Positions 20,658 to 29,522 of a stretch of DNA of 64,000 nucleotides are shown piece by piece. The notes under the pieces were generated by a model that made no database searches, had not been told where the DNA came from, and saw nothing but the letters and a program-made list of their open reading frames with translations. How positions within the stretch are numbered: the stretch's first letter is position 1; each line of letters opens with the position of its first letter. Made by a program: the position numbers and the translations under genes. Source of the stretch: CAWINX01 sp963837585 (GTDB lineage: Bacteria; Actinomycetota; Thermoleophilia; Solirubrobacterales; 70-9); NCBI GenBank assembly GCA_963837585.1, contig CAWINX010000003.1, positions 1,054,001-1,118,000 of the forward strand. Reading direction: 5' to 3'.

Positions 20658-21665
20658 TTGATCCTGGCGATCGAGACCTCCTGCGACGACACCTGCGCGG
20701 CCGTCCTCGACGGCCCGCGCATCCTCGCCAACGTGATCTCCTCGCAGGCCGCGGCGCACGCCCGCTTCGGCGGCGTGGTCCCCGAGGTCGCCTCCCGCCA
20801 CCACCTCGAGCTGGCGGTGCCGGCGGTAGAGGCGGCCCTCGATGAGGCCGGCGTCTCCCTCGATGAGATCGACGCCGTCGCGGTCACCGCCGGCCCTGGT
20901 CTGATCGGAGCGCTCCTGGTCGGGGTCAGCACCGCGAAGGGGATCGCCGCCGCCCGCAGGCTGCCGCTGATCCCGGTCGACCACCTGCAGGGGCACGTCG
21001 CCGCCAACTTCCTCGAGCCCGATCCGCTCGAGCCGCCCTTCCTCTGCCTGATCGCCAGCGGCGGCCACACTCTGCTCGCCGCGGTGCGCGACCACGCCGG
21101 GCACGAGGTTCTCGGCCAGACCCTCGACGACGCGGCCGGGGAGGCCTTCGACAAGGTCGCCCGCATGCTCGGGCTCGGCTACCCGGGTGGTCCCGCCCTT
21201 CAGCGCCTCGCCACCGAGGGCGACGCCGGTGCTTTCGAGCTGCCGGTCGCGATGACCCGCGACCCGGGCCTCGACTTCAGCTTCAGCGGCCTGAAGACGG
21301 CGCTCGTCTACCTCTGTCGAGAGCTGGGGCCCGACGGGGTGGCGGAGCGGCGCGCCGACCTCGCGGCGAGCTTCCAGGCGGCGGCGGTCGGCCAGTTGGT
21401 CGCAAAGCTCGAGCGGGCGCTGCGCGGTGGCGAGTGGGGCGCGGTGGCGCTGGGCGGCGGCGTCGCGGCGAACGGGCCGTTGCGCGAAGCGGTGACCGCG
21501 CTCTGTGAGGAGCGCGGGCTGCGGCTGAAGCTGGTGCCGTTGGAGCTCTGCACCGACAACGCCGCGATGATCGGCTCGGCGGCGCGTTTCGCCACGCCCC
21601 TGCCGTATCCCGACTACCTCGGCTACGACGCCTTCGCCACCGGCGAGGCCCCGGTGGCGGCATGA
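20658..21665 (+). CDS. tsaD: tRNA N6-adenosine threonylcarbamoyltransferase TsaD
   Basis: 335 residues from TTG 20658. TsaD transfers the threonylcarbamoyl group to A37 of ANN-decoding tRNAs. ASKHA-fold motifs: LAIETSCDDTCAAVLDG, PEVASRHHLE, VTAGPGLIGALLVG, the metal-binding HLQGHVAANF, CLIASGGHT, DDAAGEAFDKVARMLGLGYPGGP, FSFSGLKTA, and GGGVAANGPLRE with CTDNAAMIG near the end. The stop overlaps the glutaredoxin-like start. Confidence 0.96.
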   Translation: MILAIETSCDDTCAAVLDGPRILANVISSQAAAHARFGGVVPEVASRHHLELAVPAVEAALDEAGVSLDEIDAVAVTAGPGLIGALLVGVSTAKGIAAARRLPLIPVDHLQGHVAANFLEPDPLEPPFLCLIASGGHTLLAAVRDHAGHEVLGQTLDDAAGEAFDKVARMLGLGYPGGPALQRLATEGDAGAFELPVAMTRDPGLDFSFSGLKTALVYLCRELGPDGVAERRADLAASFQAAAVGQLVAKLERALRGGEWGAVALGGGVAANGPLREAVTALCEERGLRLKLVPLELCTDNAAMIGSAARFATPLPYPDYLGYDAFATGEAPVAA

Positions 21666-21934
21666 CCAGGGTGGTCGTCTACTCGCGCCCCGGCTGCCAC
21701 CTCTGCGAGAAGGCGATCGAGGCGATCGTCGCCCTGCACGGGGAGGGCTACCGCTTCGAGCTGCACGAGATCGACATCGAGAGCGACGAGCTGCTGCTGC
21801 GCCGCCACCTCGAGCGCATCCCGGTTGTCGAGGTCGAGGGGATGGTCGTCTCCGAGCTGATCCTCGACGAGGCAGCTCTTCGGGCGAGGCTCGATACTGT
21901 GGGCATCCATGGAGCAGGCACTCGAGGAGCGTGA
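21662..21934 (+). CDS. glutaredoxin-like (DUF836) protein
   Basis: 90 residues with a thioredoxin fold: VVVYSRPGCHLCEKAIEAI holds the redox-active CxxC (CHLC), and RIPVVEVEGMVVSEL supplies the cis-Pro (IPV). It would act as a small thiol-disulfide reductant. ATG 21662 overlaps the tsaD stop and its own 3' end overlaps rex by 26 bp, so it is co-expressed with the redox repressor, a sensible grouping. Confidence 0.85.
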   Translation: MTRVVVYSRPGCHLCEKAIEAIVALHGEGYRFELHEIDIESDELLLRRHLERIPVVEVEGMVVSELILDEAALRARLDTVGIHGAGTRGA

Positions 21935-22577
21935 CGTGGGGGGCGGGGTGATCGTCGATGGCGAACGGCTCTCGCTCGGCGTCGCTGCGCGGCTCTCTCG
22001 CTACCTCCAGGTCCTCACCCAGGCGCGCAAGATGGGGCGGGAGACGATCTCCTCGCAGGAGCTCTCCGAGTACACCCACATCAACCCGACCCAAATCCGC
22101 CGTGACCTCTCCGGCTTCGGCAAGTTCGGCAAGCGGGGCGTCGGCTACAACGTCGACTCGCTGGTCGCCGAGATCCGCAAGATCCTCCGCACCTCCGGCC
22201 AGCACAACATCGCCCTGTTCGGCGCCGGCAACCTCGGCCTGGCGATTGCCAGCTCCGACATCTTCGCCGACCACGGATTCCAGATCGTCGCGATGTTCGA
22301 CGTCGACCCTGGCGTCGTCGGCACCGAGGTCGGCGACCTGCGGGTGCGCGACTTCGCCGAGCTGGAGGGGGTCGTCTCCCAGGAGGAGATCGTGGTCGGG
22401 GTCCTCGCGGTCCCGGCCGCCGCCGCCCAGGCCGTCGCCGACCGCCTTGTCGAGGCCGGCGTGAAGATCATCTTCAACTACTCCGAGCAGCTGCTCCAGG
22501 TCCCGCCCGAGGTGACGGTCCACGCCTCCAGCCCCGCGGTCGACCTGCTCTACGCGCTCTACTTCTACCTGACCTGA
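21909..22577 (+). CDS. rex: redox-sensing transcriptional repressor Rex
   Basis: 222 residues. The winged helix (SLGVAARLSRYLQVL, ISSQELSEYTHINPTQIRRDLS, FGKFGKRGVGYNV) is followed by a Rossmann domain with NIALFGAGNLGLAIASS and the domain-swap C-terminus VDLLYALYFYLT. Rex binds operators when NADH/NAD+ is low and releases them when NADH rises, controlling respiratory and fermentative genes. The N-terminal ~20 residues before the HTH are an extension; an internal GTG at 21936 could be the true start. Confidence 0.95.
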   Translation: MEQALEERDVGGGVIVDGERLSLGVAARLSRYLQVLTQARKMGRETISSQELSEYTHINPTQIRRDLSGFGKFGKRGVGYNVDSLVAEIRKILRTSGQHNIALFGAGNLGLAIASSDIFADHGFQIVAMFDVDPGVVGTEVGDLRVRDFAELEGVVSQEEIVVGVLAVPAAAAQAVADRLVEAGVKIIFNYSEQLLQVPPEVTVHASSPAVDLLYALYFYLT

Positions 22578-22582
22578 GTCCG

Positions 22583-23743
22583 TTGTCCCTCGACCTCGAC
22601 CTCGTTCGGGAGCGGTTCGAGTCCTCCACCGACTTCACGATCGGGCTGGAGGAGGAGTTCGCGATCCTCGATCCGGCCACGCTGGAGCTGGAGCACCGCT
22701 TCGAGGACGTCTACGCGGCCTGCGAGGCGGACGACCTGCTTGCCGAGTCGGCGGCGGGGGAGCTGATCGCCTCCGAGATCGAGATCCGCTCCGGCCGCTC
22801 GGAGACCTTTGCCGAGGCCGTCGCGAAACAGCGGGAGCGACGCGGGCGCCTCTTCGATCTGGTTGGCGAGATGGGACTGGCTTTGGGGGCGATGGGAACG
22901 CACCCGTGGGCCGCCTACCTCGACCAGCGGATCATCGACACTCCCCATTACCGCCGCCTCAGCCACGACCTCGGCTGGGTCGCGCAGCGCAACAACACCT
23001 GGAGCATGCACGTCCACATGGGGGTGCGCGGCGCCGACCGCGCGATCGCCGTCTGCGACTGGATGCGGGAGCTGCTGCCGCTGCTGCTCGCCGTTTCCGC
23101 CAACTCCCCATTCCTCGACGGTCGCGACACCGGTCTCGACACGATCCGCACGGAGATCTTCACCCGCACGTTCCCGCGCTGCGGCATCCCCAGTCCCTTC
23201 ATCGACTGGCGCCGCTACGCCGAGTTCGTCGGCCTGCTGGAGCAGACCAACTCGATCGTCGAGTCGACCCAGCTTTGGTGGAGCGTCCGCCCCCATCATC
23301 ACTTCGGGACCGTCGAGGTGCGGATCTGTGACGCGCAGACCAGGGGGGAGGAGTCCTTCGCCCTCGCCGGGCTGATCGCGGCCTGCATCGCCCAGACGGC
23401 GTTGGACTACGACGAGGGCGGCTATGAGGGCGCCGGGCGGCCTTTGCTCGACCGTGAGGTCGAGGAAAACCTCTGGCGGGCGATCCGCCATGGGATGAGC
23501 GGGCGCCTGATCGACTTCAGGAAAGGCATCGAGGTCGAGGCGCGGGCGGCGCTCGATGGGGTGCTCGCCTGGACCGAGCCGGCCCGCTCGGGGCTCGGCA
23601 TCGAGGTCGACCTTCCGGACCGCAACGGCGCCCAGCGCGCCCGCCAGGCGCTCGACTCGGGAGTCGCGATCGAGGACGTCTATCGGGACGCGGTGGCGGA
23701 GACGAAACGCACCTACACCGCCGATGTCGGCGCTCGTAGATAG
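22583..23743 (+). CDS. YbdK-type carboxylate-amine ligase (glutamate-cysteine ligase 2 family)
   Basis: 386 residues from TTG 22583, 5 bp after rex. Motifs: FTIGLEEEFAILDP (metal and ATP-binding Glu), SEIEIRSGR, LGAMGTHPWA, NNTWSMHVHMGVRGADRAI, LLAVSANSPFLDGRDTG, SIVESTQLWWSVRPHHHFGT and VEVRICDAQT. The family forms ATP-dependent gamma-glutamyl amide bonds; E. coli YbdK has weak glutamate-cysteine ligase activity, and the actinobacterial substrate is not settled. A thiol role would fit the neighbouring glutaredoxin-like and Rex genes (inference). Confidence 0.9.
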   Translation: MSLDLDLVRERFESSTDFTIGLEEEFAILDPATLELEHRFEDVYAACEADDLLAESAAGELIASEIEIRSGRSETFAEAVAKQRERRGRLFDLVGEMGLALGAMGTHPWAAYLDQRIIDTPHYRRLSHDLGWVAQRNNTWSMHVHMGVRGADRAIAVCDWMRELLPLLLAVSANSPFLDGRDTGLDTIRTEIFTRTFPRCGIPSPFIDWRRYAEFVGLLEQTNSIVESTQLWWSVRPHHHFGTVEVRICDAQTRGEESFALAGLIAACIAQTALDYDEGGYEGAGRPLLDREVEENLWRAIRHGMSGRLIDFRKGIEVEARAALDGVLAWTEPARSGLGIEVDLPDRNGAQRARQALDSGVAIEDVYRDAVAETKRTYTADVGARR

Positions 23744-23779
23744 ACTCCCGCGCCGCAAAACCAGCCGGAGGAACCTAAC

Positions 23780-25867
23780 TTGACCAGTTTCTTGACCGAT
23801 TACGGAGTCGTCGTCGCGCTTGTCTGCGCCGGGGCGGCGGTGGTGTACGGATTGATCATCACCCAGCGCCTTCTCAAGAAGTCGCCGGGCAACGAGCTCA
23901 TGCAGGAGATCTCAGGCGCGGTGCAGGAGGGCGCGAAGGCCTACCTGACCCGCCAGTACACGATCATCGCCGCGGTGGCAGTGCCGCTGGCGGTCGTGCT
24001 CTGGATCCTCCAGGACTACCAAACCGCGATCGGCTTCGTGATCGGCGGCATCCTCTCCGGCTCGGCCGGGTTCATCGGGATGAACCTCTCTGTGCGCGCC
24101 AACTCGCGCGTCGCCGAGGCGGCTCGCGGCGGTGTGCCGCCGGCGCTCGATGTCGCCTTCAAGGGCGGCTCGGTCACCGGCATGCTCGTCGTCGGCCTGG
24201 CGCTGCTCGGCGTCGCCGGCTACTACGGCGTCCTCCTGCTCACCGGCAGCACCGACAAGCAGGCCGTCGACGCGCTGATCGGCCTCGGCTTCGGCGGCTC
24301 GCTGATCTCCGTCTTCGCCAGGCTCGGCGGCGGCATCTTCACCAAGGCCGCCGACGTCGGCGCCGACCTGGTCGGCAAGGTCGAGGCGGGCATTCCTGAG
24401 GACGACCCGCGCAACCCGGCCGTGATCGCCGACAACGTCGGCGACAACGTCGGCGACTGCGCCGGGATGGCCGCGGACCTCTTCGAGACCTACGCGGTCA
24501 CCTCAGTCGCGGTGATGCTGCTCGGCGTGTTGACCTTCACCGGCTCCGGCGGCGACTTTTCCCGCGAGGTTGCGGTCTACCCGCTGGTAATCGGCGGCGT
24601 CGCGATCCTCGCCTCGATCATCGGGGCGCTCTCGGTCCGGACAAAGTCCGACCGGGTCGAGGGGGCTCTCTACCAGGGTCTGATCGTCTCGGGGCTCCTC
24701 TCGATCGCCGCCTTCTACCCGATCACCGATTGGCTGATGAGCGACCCGGTCCGGCTCGGCCTCAGCGCCGCTGCCAACACGGTGACCGTTTCCGACCTGT
24801 GGCTGTGCGCGGTGATCGGCGTTGCCGTCACCGGCTTGCTTTTCGTGATCACCGACTACTACACGTCGACCCGCTTCCGCCCGGTGCGGACGATCGCCGA
24901 CGCGTCCGAGACCGGTCACGCGACGAACATCATCCAGGGCCTCGCCCAGGGCTTCCAGTCCACCGCGGCTCCGGCGCTGGTGCTGGCGCTCGCGATCCTC
25001 GGCGCCAATGAGCTCGCCGGCATCTACGGCATCGGCGTCGCCGTGATGGCACAGCTCTCGCTCTGCGGCTTGATCGTCGCGCTCGATGCCTTCGGGCCGA
25101 TCACCGACAACGCGGGCGGGATCGCCGAGATGGCCGACCTGCCCGAGGACGTCCGCAACGTCACCGACCCGCTCGACGCGGTCGGCAACACGACCAAGGC
25201 CGTCACCAAGGGTTACGCGATCGGCTCCGCCGCTCTGGCGGCGCTGGTGCTGTTCGCGGCCTTCAAGAGCGAGTTGGGAAGCCAGGCGCCGTCGGGGTAT
25301 GACCTCAACGGCCTCTTCAACCTGACCAGCCCGGACGTGTTGATCGGGCTGATCATCGGCGGCATGATGGTCTACCTCTTCGCCGCCTTGGCGATCGAGG
25401 CGGTCGGTCGTGCCGGCGGCCAGGTCGTCGAGGAGGTTCGCAAGCAGTTCCGCGAGCACCCCGGGATCATGGAAGGGACCGAGAAACCCGATTACGGCGA
25501 GACCGTCAGCATCGTCACCCTGGCGGCGCAGAAGGAGATGATCCTGCCCTCGCTGATCCCGATCGTCGTGCCGGTCATCGTCGGCCTGCTCAGCGTCGAC
25601 GCGCTCGGCGGCCTGCTGATCGGCGTCATCGTCGTCGGCCTCTTCGCCGCGATCTCGATGACCGCCGGCGGCGGCGCCTGGGACAACGCGAAGAAGCTGA
25701 TCGAGGACGGCGCCCACGGCGGCAAGGGCTCAGAGGCCCACGCCGCCTCGGTGACCGGCGACACGGTCGGCGATCCCTACAAGGACACCGCCGGCCCGGC
25801 GATCAACCCGATGATCAAGGTCGCGAACATCGTCGCGATCCTGATCATTCCGATCGTTCACTTCTAG
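23780..25867 (+). CDS. hppA: membrane-bound H+-translocating pyrophosphatase, K+-independent type
   Basis: 695 residues from TTG 23780 with GGAGG just upstream. About 16 transmembrane helices. The pyrophosphate site is FTKAADVGADLVGKVEAGI followed by DDPRNPAVIADNVGDNVGDC; a second set is DAFGPITDNAGGIAEMA and the C-terminal DTVGDPYKDTAGPAINP. The K+-dependence determinant reads GNTTKAVTKG, with Lys and Thr at the positions that are Ala and Gly/Ala in K+-dependent enzymes, so a K+-independent proton pump is expected. It couples pyrophosphate hydrolysis from biosynthesis to proton export. Two hairpins follow. Confidence 0.96.
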   Translation: MTSFLTDYGVVVALVCAGAAVVYGLIITQRLLKKSPGNELMQEISGAVQEGAKAYLTRQYTIIAAVAVPLAVVLWILQDYQTAIGFVIGGILSGSAGFIGMNLSVRANSRVAEAARGGVPPALDVAFKGGSVTGMLVVGLALLGVAGYYGVLLLTGSTDKQAVDALIGLGFGGSLISVFARLGGGIFTKAADVGADLVGKVEAGIPEDDPRNPAVIADNVGDNVGDCAGMAADLFETYAVTSVAVMLLGVLTFTGSGGDFSREVAVYPLVIGGVAILASIIGALSVRTKSDRVEGALYQGLIVSGLLSIAAFYPITDWLMSDPVRLGLSAAANTVTVSDLWLCAVIGVAVTGLLFVITDYYTSTRFRPVRTIADASETGHATNIIQGLAQGFQSTAAPALVLALAILGANELAGIYGIGVAVMAQLSLCGLIVALDAFGPITDNAGGIAEMADLPEDVRNVTDPLDAVGNTTKAVTKGYAIGSAALAALVLFAAFKSELGSQAPSGYDLNGLFNLTSPDVLIGLIIGGMMVYLFAALAIEAVGRAGGQVVEEVRKQFREHPGIMEGTEKPDYGETVSIVTLAAQKEMILPSLIPIVVPVIVGLLSVDALGGLLIGVIVVGLFAAISMTAGGGAWDNAKKLIEDGAHGGKGSEAHAASVTGDTVGDPYKDTAGPAINPMIKVANIVAILIIPIVHF

Positions 25868-25875
25868 GCGCGGTA

Positions 25876-25902
25876 AGGGGAGGGGCGGGGTGCCCCTCCT
25901 CT
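25876..25902. terminator. hairpin after hppA
   Basis: AGGGGAGGGGC (25876-25886) pairs with GCCCCTCCTCT (25892-25902) at 10 of 11 positions around a 5-nt loop, 8 bp after the hppA stop. A likely terminator, although it has no long U-run. Confidence 0.55.
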
Positions 25903-25961
25903 CGGGCGTAGATGTGGTCCGGAGAACGAGCGGATGGCCACTCGTCGCGCGAGCTTCTCAA

Positions 25962-26010
25962 CTTCCGCTGTTCCTTCCCCGGTTATAGGGGGGCAAAGGA
26001 ACAGCGGAAG
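25962..26010. terminator. perfect 15-bp inverted repeat between convergent genes
   Basis: CTTCCGCTGTTCCTT (25962-25976) and its exact reverse complement (25996-26010) flank a 19-nt loop that itself contains CCCC...GGGG. It starts 2 bp beyond the stop of the minus-strand gene at 26013 and follows hppA by 95 bp. Read on the minus strand it is positioned as that gene's terminator; it can also stop hppA transcripts. Confidence 0.65.
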
Positions 26011-26012
26011 GG

Positions 26013-26255
26013 CTAGGCGATTCCGCCTGAGGGCGGGTTCAGCCAGGGGAAATTGTCGCGCGGGTCGTCCGGGGTCGGAGGGCGCTCTTCGGCTCGGGTC
26101 TCGGTCGAGCTGTCGTCGAGCGGCGGGGCGAGGCCGATCCGGGCGATCGACCAGTTGCCGTCCTCTCCCTCGACCGGGACCCAGCGGTTGGTCGCGCGGT
26201 CCGGATGCTCGCCCGCGAGGCGGGCGCACTCCTGCTTCGCCTCTTGCTCGTCCAT
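26013..26255 (-). CDS. small conserved hypothetical protein
   Basis: 80 residues. The N-terminus (MDEQEAKQECARLAGEHPDR) is a helix, and the middle NRWVPVEGEDGNWSIARIGL looks like a short beta-hairpin; the C-terminus is acidic and Pro-rich, ending DDPRDNFPWLNPPSGGIA. No membrane segment or signal. The pattern is like short soluble proteins seen in related actinobacteria, but I know of no function. Confidence 0.6.
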   Translation of the reverse strand: MDEQEAKQECARLAGEHPDRATNRWVPVEGEDGNWSIARIGLAPPLDDSSTETRAEERPPTPDDPRDNFPWLNPPSGGIA

Positions 26256-26306
26256 GGGCGAAGGCTAGCGCGGCGGGCGGGCTAGCTCGGCTAGGGTCGC
26301 GCGCGC

Positions 26307-27398
26307 ATGATCGAGCAGCTGATCAACGTCGCCGACTTCGAGCGCGCCGCCGCCGAGCAGCTGGACGCCGGCACGGCCGGCTACTTCTTCGGCGGCGCCG
26401 GCGACGAGCTGACGCTGGCCGAGAACGTCGCCGCCTGGAGTGGCTGGCGCCTGCGCCCCCGCGCCCTGGCCGGGCTCGCCGAGTGGCGAACCGAGGCGGA
26501 GGTGCTGGGCGGCGAGGTCTCGATGCCGATCCTGGTCGCGCCGGTCGCCTACCAGGGCCTGGTCGCGCCGGACGGAGAGGCGGCGATGGCCCGGGCCGCC
26601 GCCCGGGCCGGCACGGTGATGTGCCTCTCCACCTTGGCTACCAAACGGCCCAGCGAGGTCGCCGCGGAGGCGCCGGAGGGCCGACGTTGGTTCCAGCTCT
26701 ACTGCTTCAAGGACGCCGCCGTCACCGACGCCCTCGTCGCCGAGGCGGTCGACTCGGGCTTCGAGGCGATCGTCGTAACGGTCGATGCCCCCCGCGGGGG
26801 CAACCGCGAGCGCGACCTGCGGACCGGCTTCGAGATACCGGAGGAGGTCGGAGTTCCGAGCGTCGAGGCGGCGCTCGGCTCGGGGCGCGCGGTGACGATC
26901 GAGGAGACGTTCGACCTGATGAACCCGGCTCTCACCTGGGAGGACCTTGAGGAGCTTGCCTCCGAGTGCGGCCTGCCGGTGGTGGTCAAGGGCCTGGTGA
27001 CCGCGGAGGACGCCGGCCTCGCAGTCGAGCACGGGGCCGCCGCCGTCATCGTCTCCAACCACGGCGGCCGCCAGCTCGATCGCTGCCTGGCGACCGCCGA
27101 CGCGCTGCCGGAGGTGGTCGACGCGGTCGCCGGACGCGTCCCCGTCTATGTCGATGGGGGGATCCGCAGGGGGGTCGACGTCGCAATCGCCCTCGCCCTC
27201 GGCGCCGACGCGGTGCTGGTCGGCCGTCCCGCCCTCTGGGGGCTCGCGGTCGGCGGCGAGGAGGGCGCGCATCGCGTCCTCTCGCTGCTGCGCCACGAGC
27301 TCGAGCTGACGCTCGCCCTCTGCGGTTGCGCTTCTCCGGCCGCGCTGACCGCGGCGCACGTGCGGCGGGCACCGACGGCCTCCGTATATTCGGGCTAG
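26307..27398 (+). CDS. FMN-dependent alpha-hydroxy acid oxidase/dehydrogenase
   Basis: 363 residues, a TIM-barrel of the LldD/glycolate-oxidase family that oxidises a 2-hydroxy acid to a 2-oxo acid with FMN. N-terminal VADFERAAAEQLDAGTAGYF; FMN-binding ILVAPVAYQGLVAPDGE, LSTLAT and WFQLYCFKD; VTVDAPRGGNRERDLR; the Lys in VVVKGLVTAEDA; catalytic His and Arg in VSNHGGRQLD; and VDGGIRRGVDVAIALALGA with the FMN phosphate loop GRPALWG. Lactate or glycolate are the usual substrates; which applies is unknown. Confidence 0.92.
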   Translation: MIEQLINVADFERAAAEQLDAGTAGYFFGGAGDELTLAENVAAWSGWRLRPRALAGLAEWRTEAEVLGGEVSMPILVAPVAYQGLVAPDGEAAMARAAARAGTVMCLSTLATKRPSEVAAEAPEGRRWFQLYCFKDAAVTDALVAEAVDSGFEAIVVTVDAPRGGNRERDLRTGFEIPEEVGVPSVEAALGSGRAVTIEETFDLMNPALTWEDLEELASECGLPVVVKGLVTAEDAGLAVEHGAAAVIVSNHGGRQLDRCLATADALPEVVDAVAGRVPVYVDGGIRRGVDVAIALALGADAVLVGRPALWGLAVGGEEGAHRVLSLLRHELELTLALCGCASPAALTAAHVRRAPTASVYSG

Positions 27399-27422
27399 AT
27401 GGCCCCTTCGCTTCTTCTCTAG
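27385..27422 (+). promoter_or_regulatory. -10 element and 7-codon mini-ORF before the APC permease
   Basis: TATATT at 27385-27390 lies inside the last codons of the oxidase. An ATG at 27399, about 9 bp later, opens MAPSLLL and stops at TAG 27420-27422, immediately before the permease ATG at 27423 and in the same frame. The three Leu codons are CTT CTT CTC. It could be a leader peptide or a chance short frame. Confidence 0.3.
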
Positions 27423-29317
27423 ATGGCCCAGCGCATACCCAGAGACGAGTCGCTGAGCCGCGTTCACGGCGTCGGCGCCCTGTTCGCGGCCGCCTACGGC
27501 AACGTCGGCTCCTCGATCTACTACGCCCTCGGCGTCACCGCGGCCTTCGCGCTCGGCCTCACCCCGGTCGCCTTCGTCATCTCCGGGCTGATCTTCGCCT
27601 GCACCGCCGCCACCTACGCGGAGGCGACCGTGATGTTCCCCGAGGCGGGTGGCTCCTCCAGCTTCGCCCGTCACGCGTTCAACGAGTTGGTCAGCTTCAT
27701 CGCCGCCTGGGGCCAGATGCTCAACTACACGATCACGGTCGCGATCTCGGCCTTCTTCGTGCCCCACTACCTGGCGGTCTTCTGGGCCCCGCTCGGGCAC
27801 GGGCCCGGCGACGTGATCGCCGGCGCCGCGGTGATCGCCGGCCTCGCCGTGCTCAACATCCGCGGCTCGCAGGAGTCGGCGAAACTCAACCTGATCCTCG
27901 CGATCGCCGACCTCGCCACCCAGGTCATCCTGGTCGGGATCGGCGTCGTCCTCGTGCTCAGCCCGCAGGTCCTGGTCGACAACGTCCACCTCGGCGTCGC
28001 CCCCACCTGGAGCGACTTCGCCCTCGGCATCGCGGTCGGGATGATCGCCTACACGGGGATCGAGACGATCTCGAACATGGCCGAGGAGGCGAAGGACGCC
28101 TCGCGGACGATCCCCCGCAGCGTCGGACTCGTCGTGCTCGCGGTGCTGGGGCTTTACCTGCTGATTCCGATCGTCGCCCTCTCGGCGATGCCGGTGGTCA
28201 AGGATGCGGCCGGGCACTTCACCACCGCCCTCGGCACCAAGTTCGCCGACGACCCGATCCTCGGCATCGTCGAGAACCTCGGGCTGAGCAGCGGCCCGAC
28301 CGAGATACTGCGCTACTACGTCGGCGTGCTTGGCGGCGGTGATCCTGCTGATCGCGACCAACGCCGGCCTGATCGGCGTCTCCCGCCTCACCTACTCGAT
28401 GGGTCAGCACCGCCAGCTGCCCGAGGGGCTGCGTCAGGTCCATCCCCGTTACCGCACCCCATACATCGCGATCATCATCTTCTCGGTGGTCGCGATCATC
28501 ACCCTGGTCCCCGGCCAGACCGCCTTCCTGGCGACGATGTACTCGTTCGGCGCGATGCTCTCGTTCACGATCGCCCACGCCGCGGTGATCCAGCTGCGTC
28601 GCAACAACAGTGGAGTCGAGCGGACCTGGAAGCCGCCCCTCAACTTCCGGGCGTTCGGCGTCGAGGTGCCGATGACGGCGGTGCTGGGAGGGTTTGGCAC
28701 CTTTGCCGCCTGGGTCGTCGTGATGGCGCTCAACCCTCGTACCCTCGTCGTCGGCATCGGTTGGATGGCGCTCGGGATCGTCGTCTACGTGCTCTATCGA
28801 CGCAACCAGCGCCTGCCGCTGACCGAGACCGTCAAGGTGCTGCTGCCCGAGCCGCTCGGCGTCGAGGAGATCGAGTACCGAAGCGTGCTGGTCGGCTTCG
28901 AGGACGAGGAGCCGTTCTCGGAGGAGATGGTCGCGACCGCGGTCAAGCTCGCCTCGAAGCGACGCCGCGGCATCCACGTGCACTCGATGCTGACCGTCCC
29001 AACCCACCTGCCACTCGATGCGGAAATGCGCGAAGCAGGAGGCGGAGGCGCAGAGCAAGGTCGAGGAGGCGAAGCTGATCGGCGGCCAGCGCGTCACCGG
29101 GCACGTCGAGCGGGTTCGCCCCGGCCAGGCCGGCTACTCGATCGCCGATGAGGCGAAGCTGATCAAGGCCGCCGCGGTCGTGGTCGGGCTGCGCTATCGC
29201 AGCGGCGCGCCGCTCTACGACAAGACGCTGCAGACGGTGCTCGGTGAGCGGCCCTGCCGGGTGATCGTCGTCTCGAACCCGTCGGCCCAGCGCGGCGCCG
29301 AGCCCGTCCCGGCCTAG
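27423..29317 (+). CDS. APC-superfamily permease with C-terminal universal-stress domain (two frame shifts)
   Basis: About 630 residues after joining frames near 28335 and 29020. The first ~450 residues give 12 membrane helices starting VGALFAAAYGNVGSSIYYALG, the substrate-helix motif of APC transporters, with YTGIETISNMAEEAKDASRT in helix 6. The C-terminal ~180 residues, EIEYRSVLVGFEDEEPFSEE to TVLGERPCRVIVVSNPS, form a cytosolic universal-stress-protein (USP) fold. This architecture occurs in amino-acid permeases and in the KimA potassium importers; the substrate here is unknown. The locus continues with a small membrane protein, a second APC-USP and two TrkA-type proteins. Confidence 0.85.
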
Positions 29318-29327
29318 AATCGGCGCG

Positions 29328-29522
29328 ATGGCCTCGCCCGAGCGGATCTACCACGGCTCCGTACGGGCCTTTTCCCTGATTTTCGTCGTCCTGGGACTGG
29401 CGATCCTCGCGGTTACGCTGACCGGCGGTGGCGGCCCCCTCTCGGTCGGAACCTTCCTGGGCCTGGCCTTCCTCGCCGTCGGCGTGGCTCGTTTTTGGCT
29501 CAGCGGACGGAAGGTTCCATGA
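29328..29522 (+). CDS. small two-helix membrane protein
   Basis: 64 residues with two hydrophobic helices, AFSLIFVVLGLAILAVTL and FLGLAFLAVGVARFWL, joined by a Gly-rich turn. It lies 10 bp after the first APC-USP gene and its stop overlaps the start of the second (ATGA), so it is part of the transport operon and may be an accessory subunit. No family recognised. Confidence 0.7.
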   Translation: MASPERIYHGSVRAFSLIFVVLGLAILAVTLTGGGGPLSVGTFLGLAFLAVGVARFWLSGRKVP

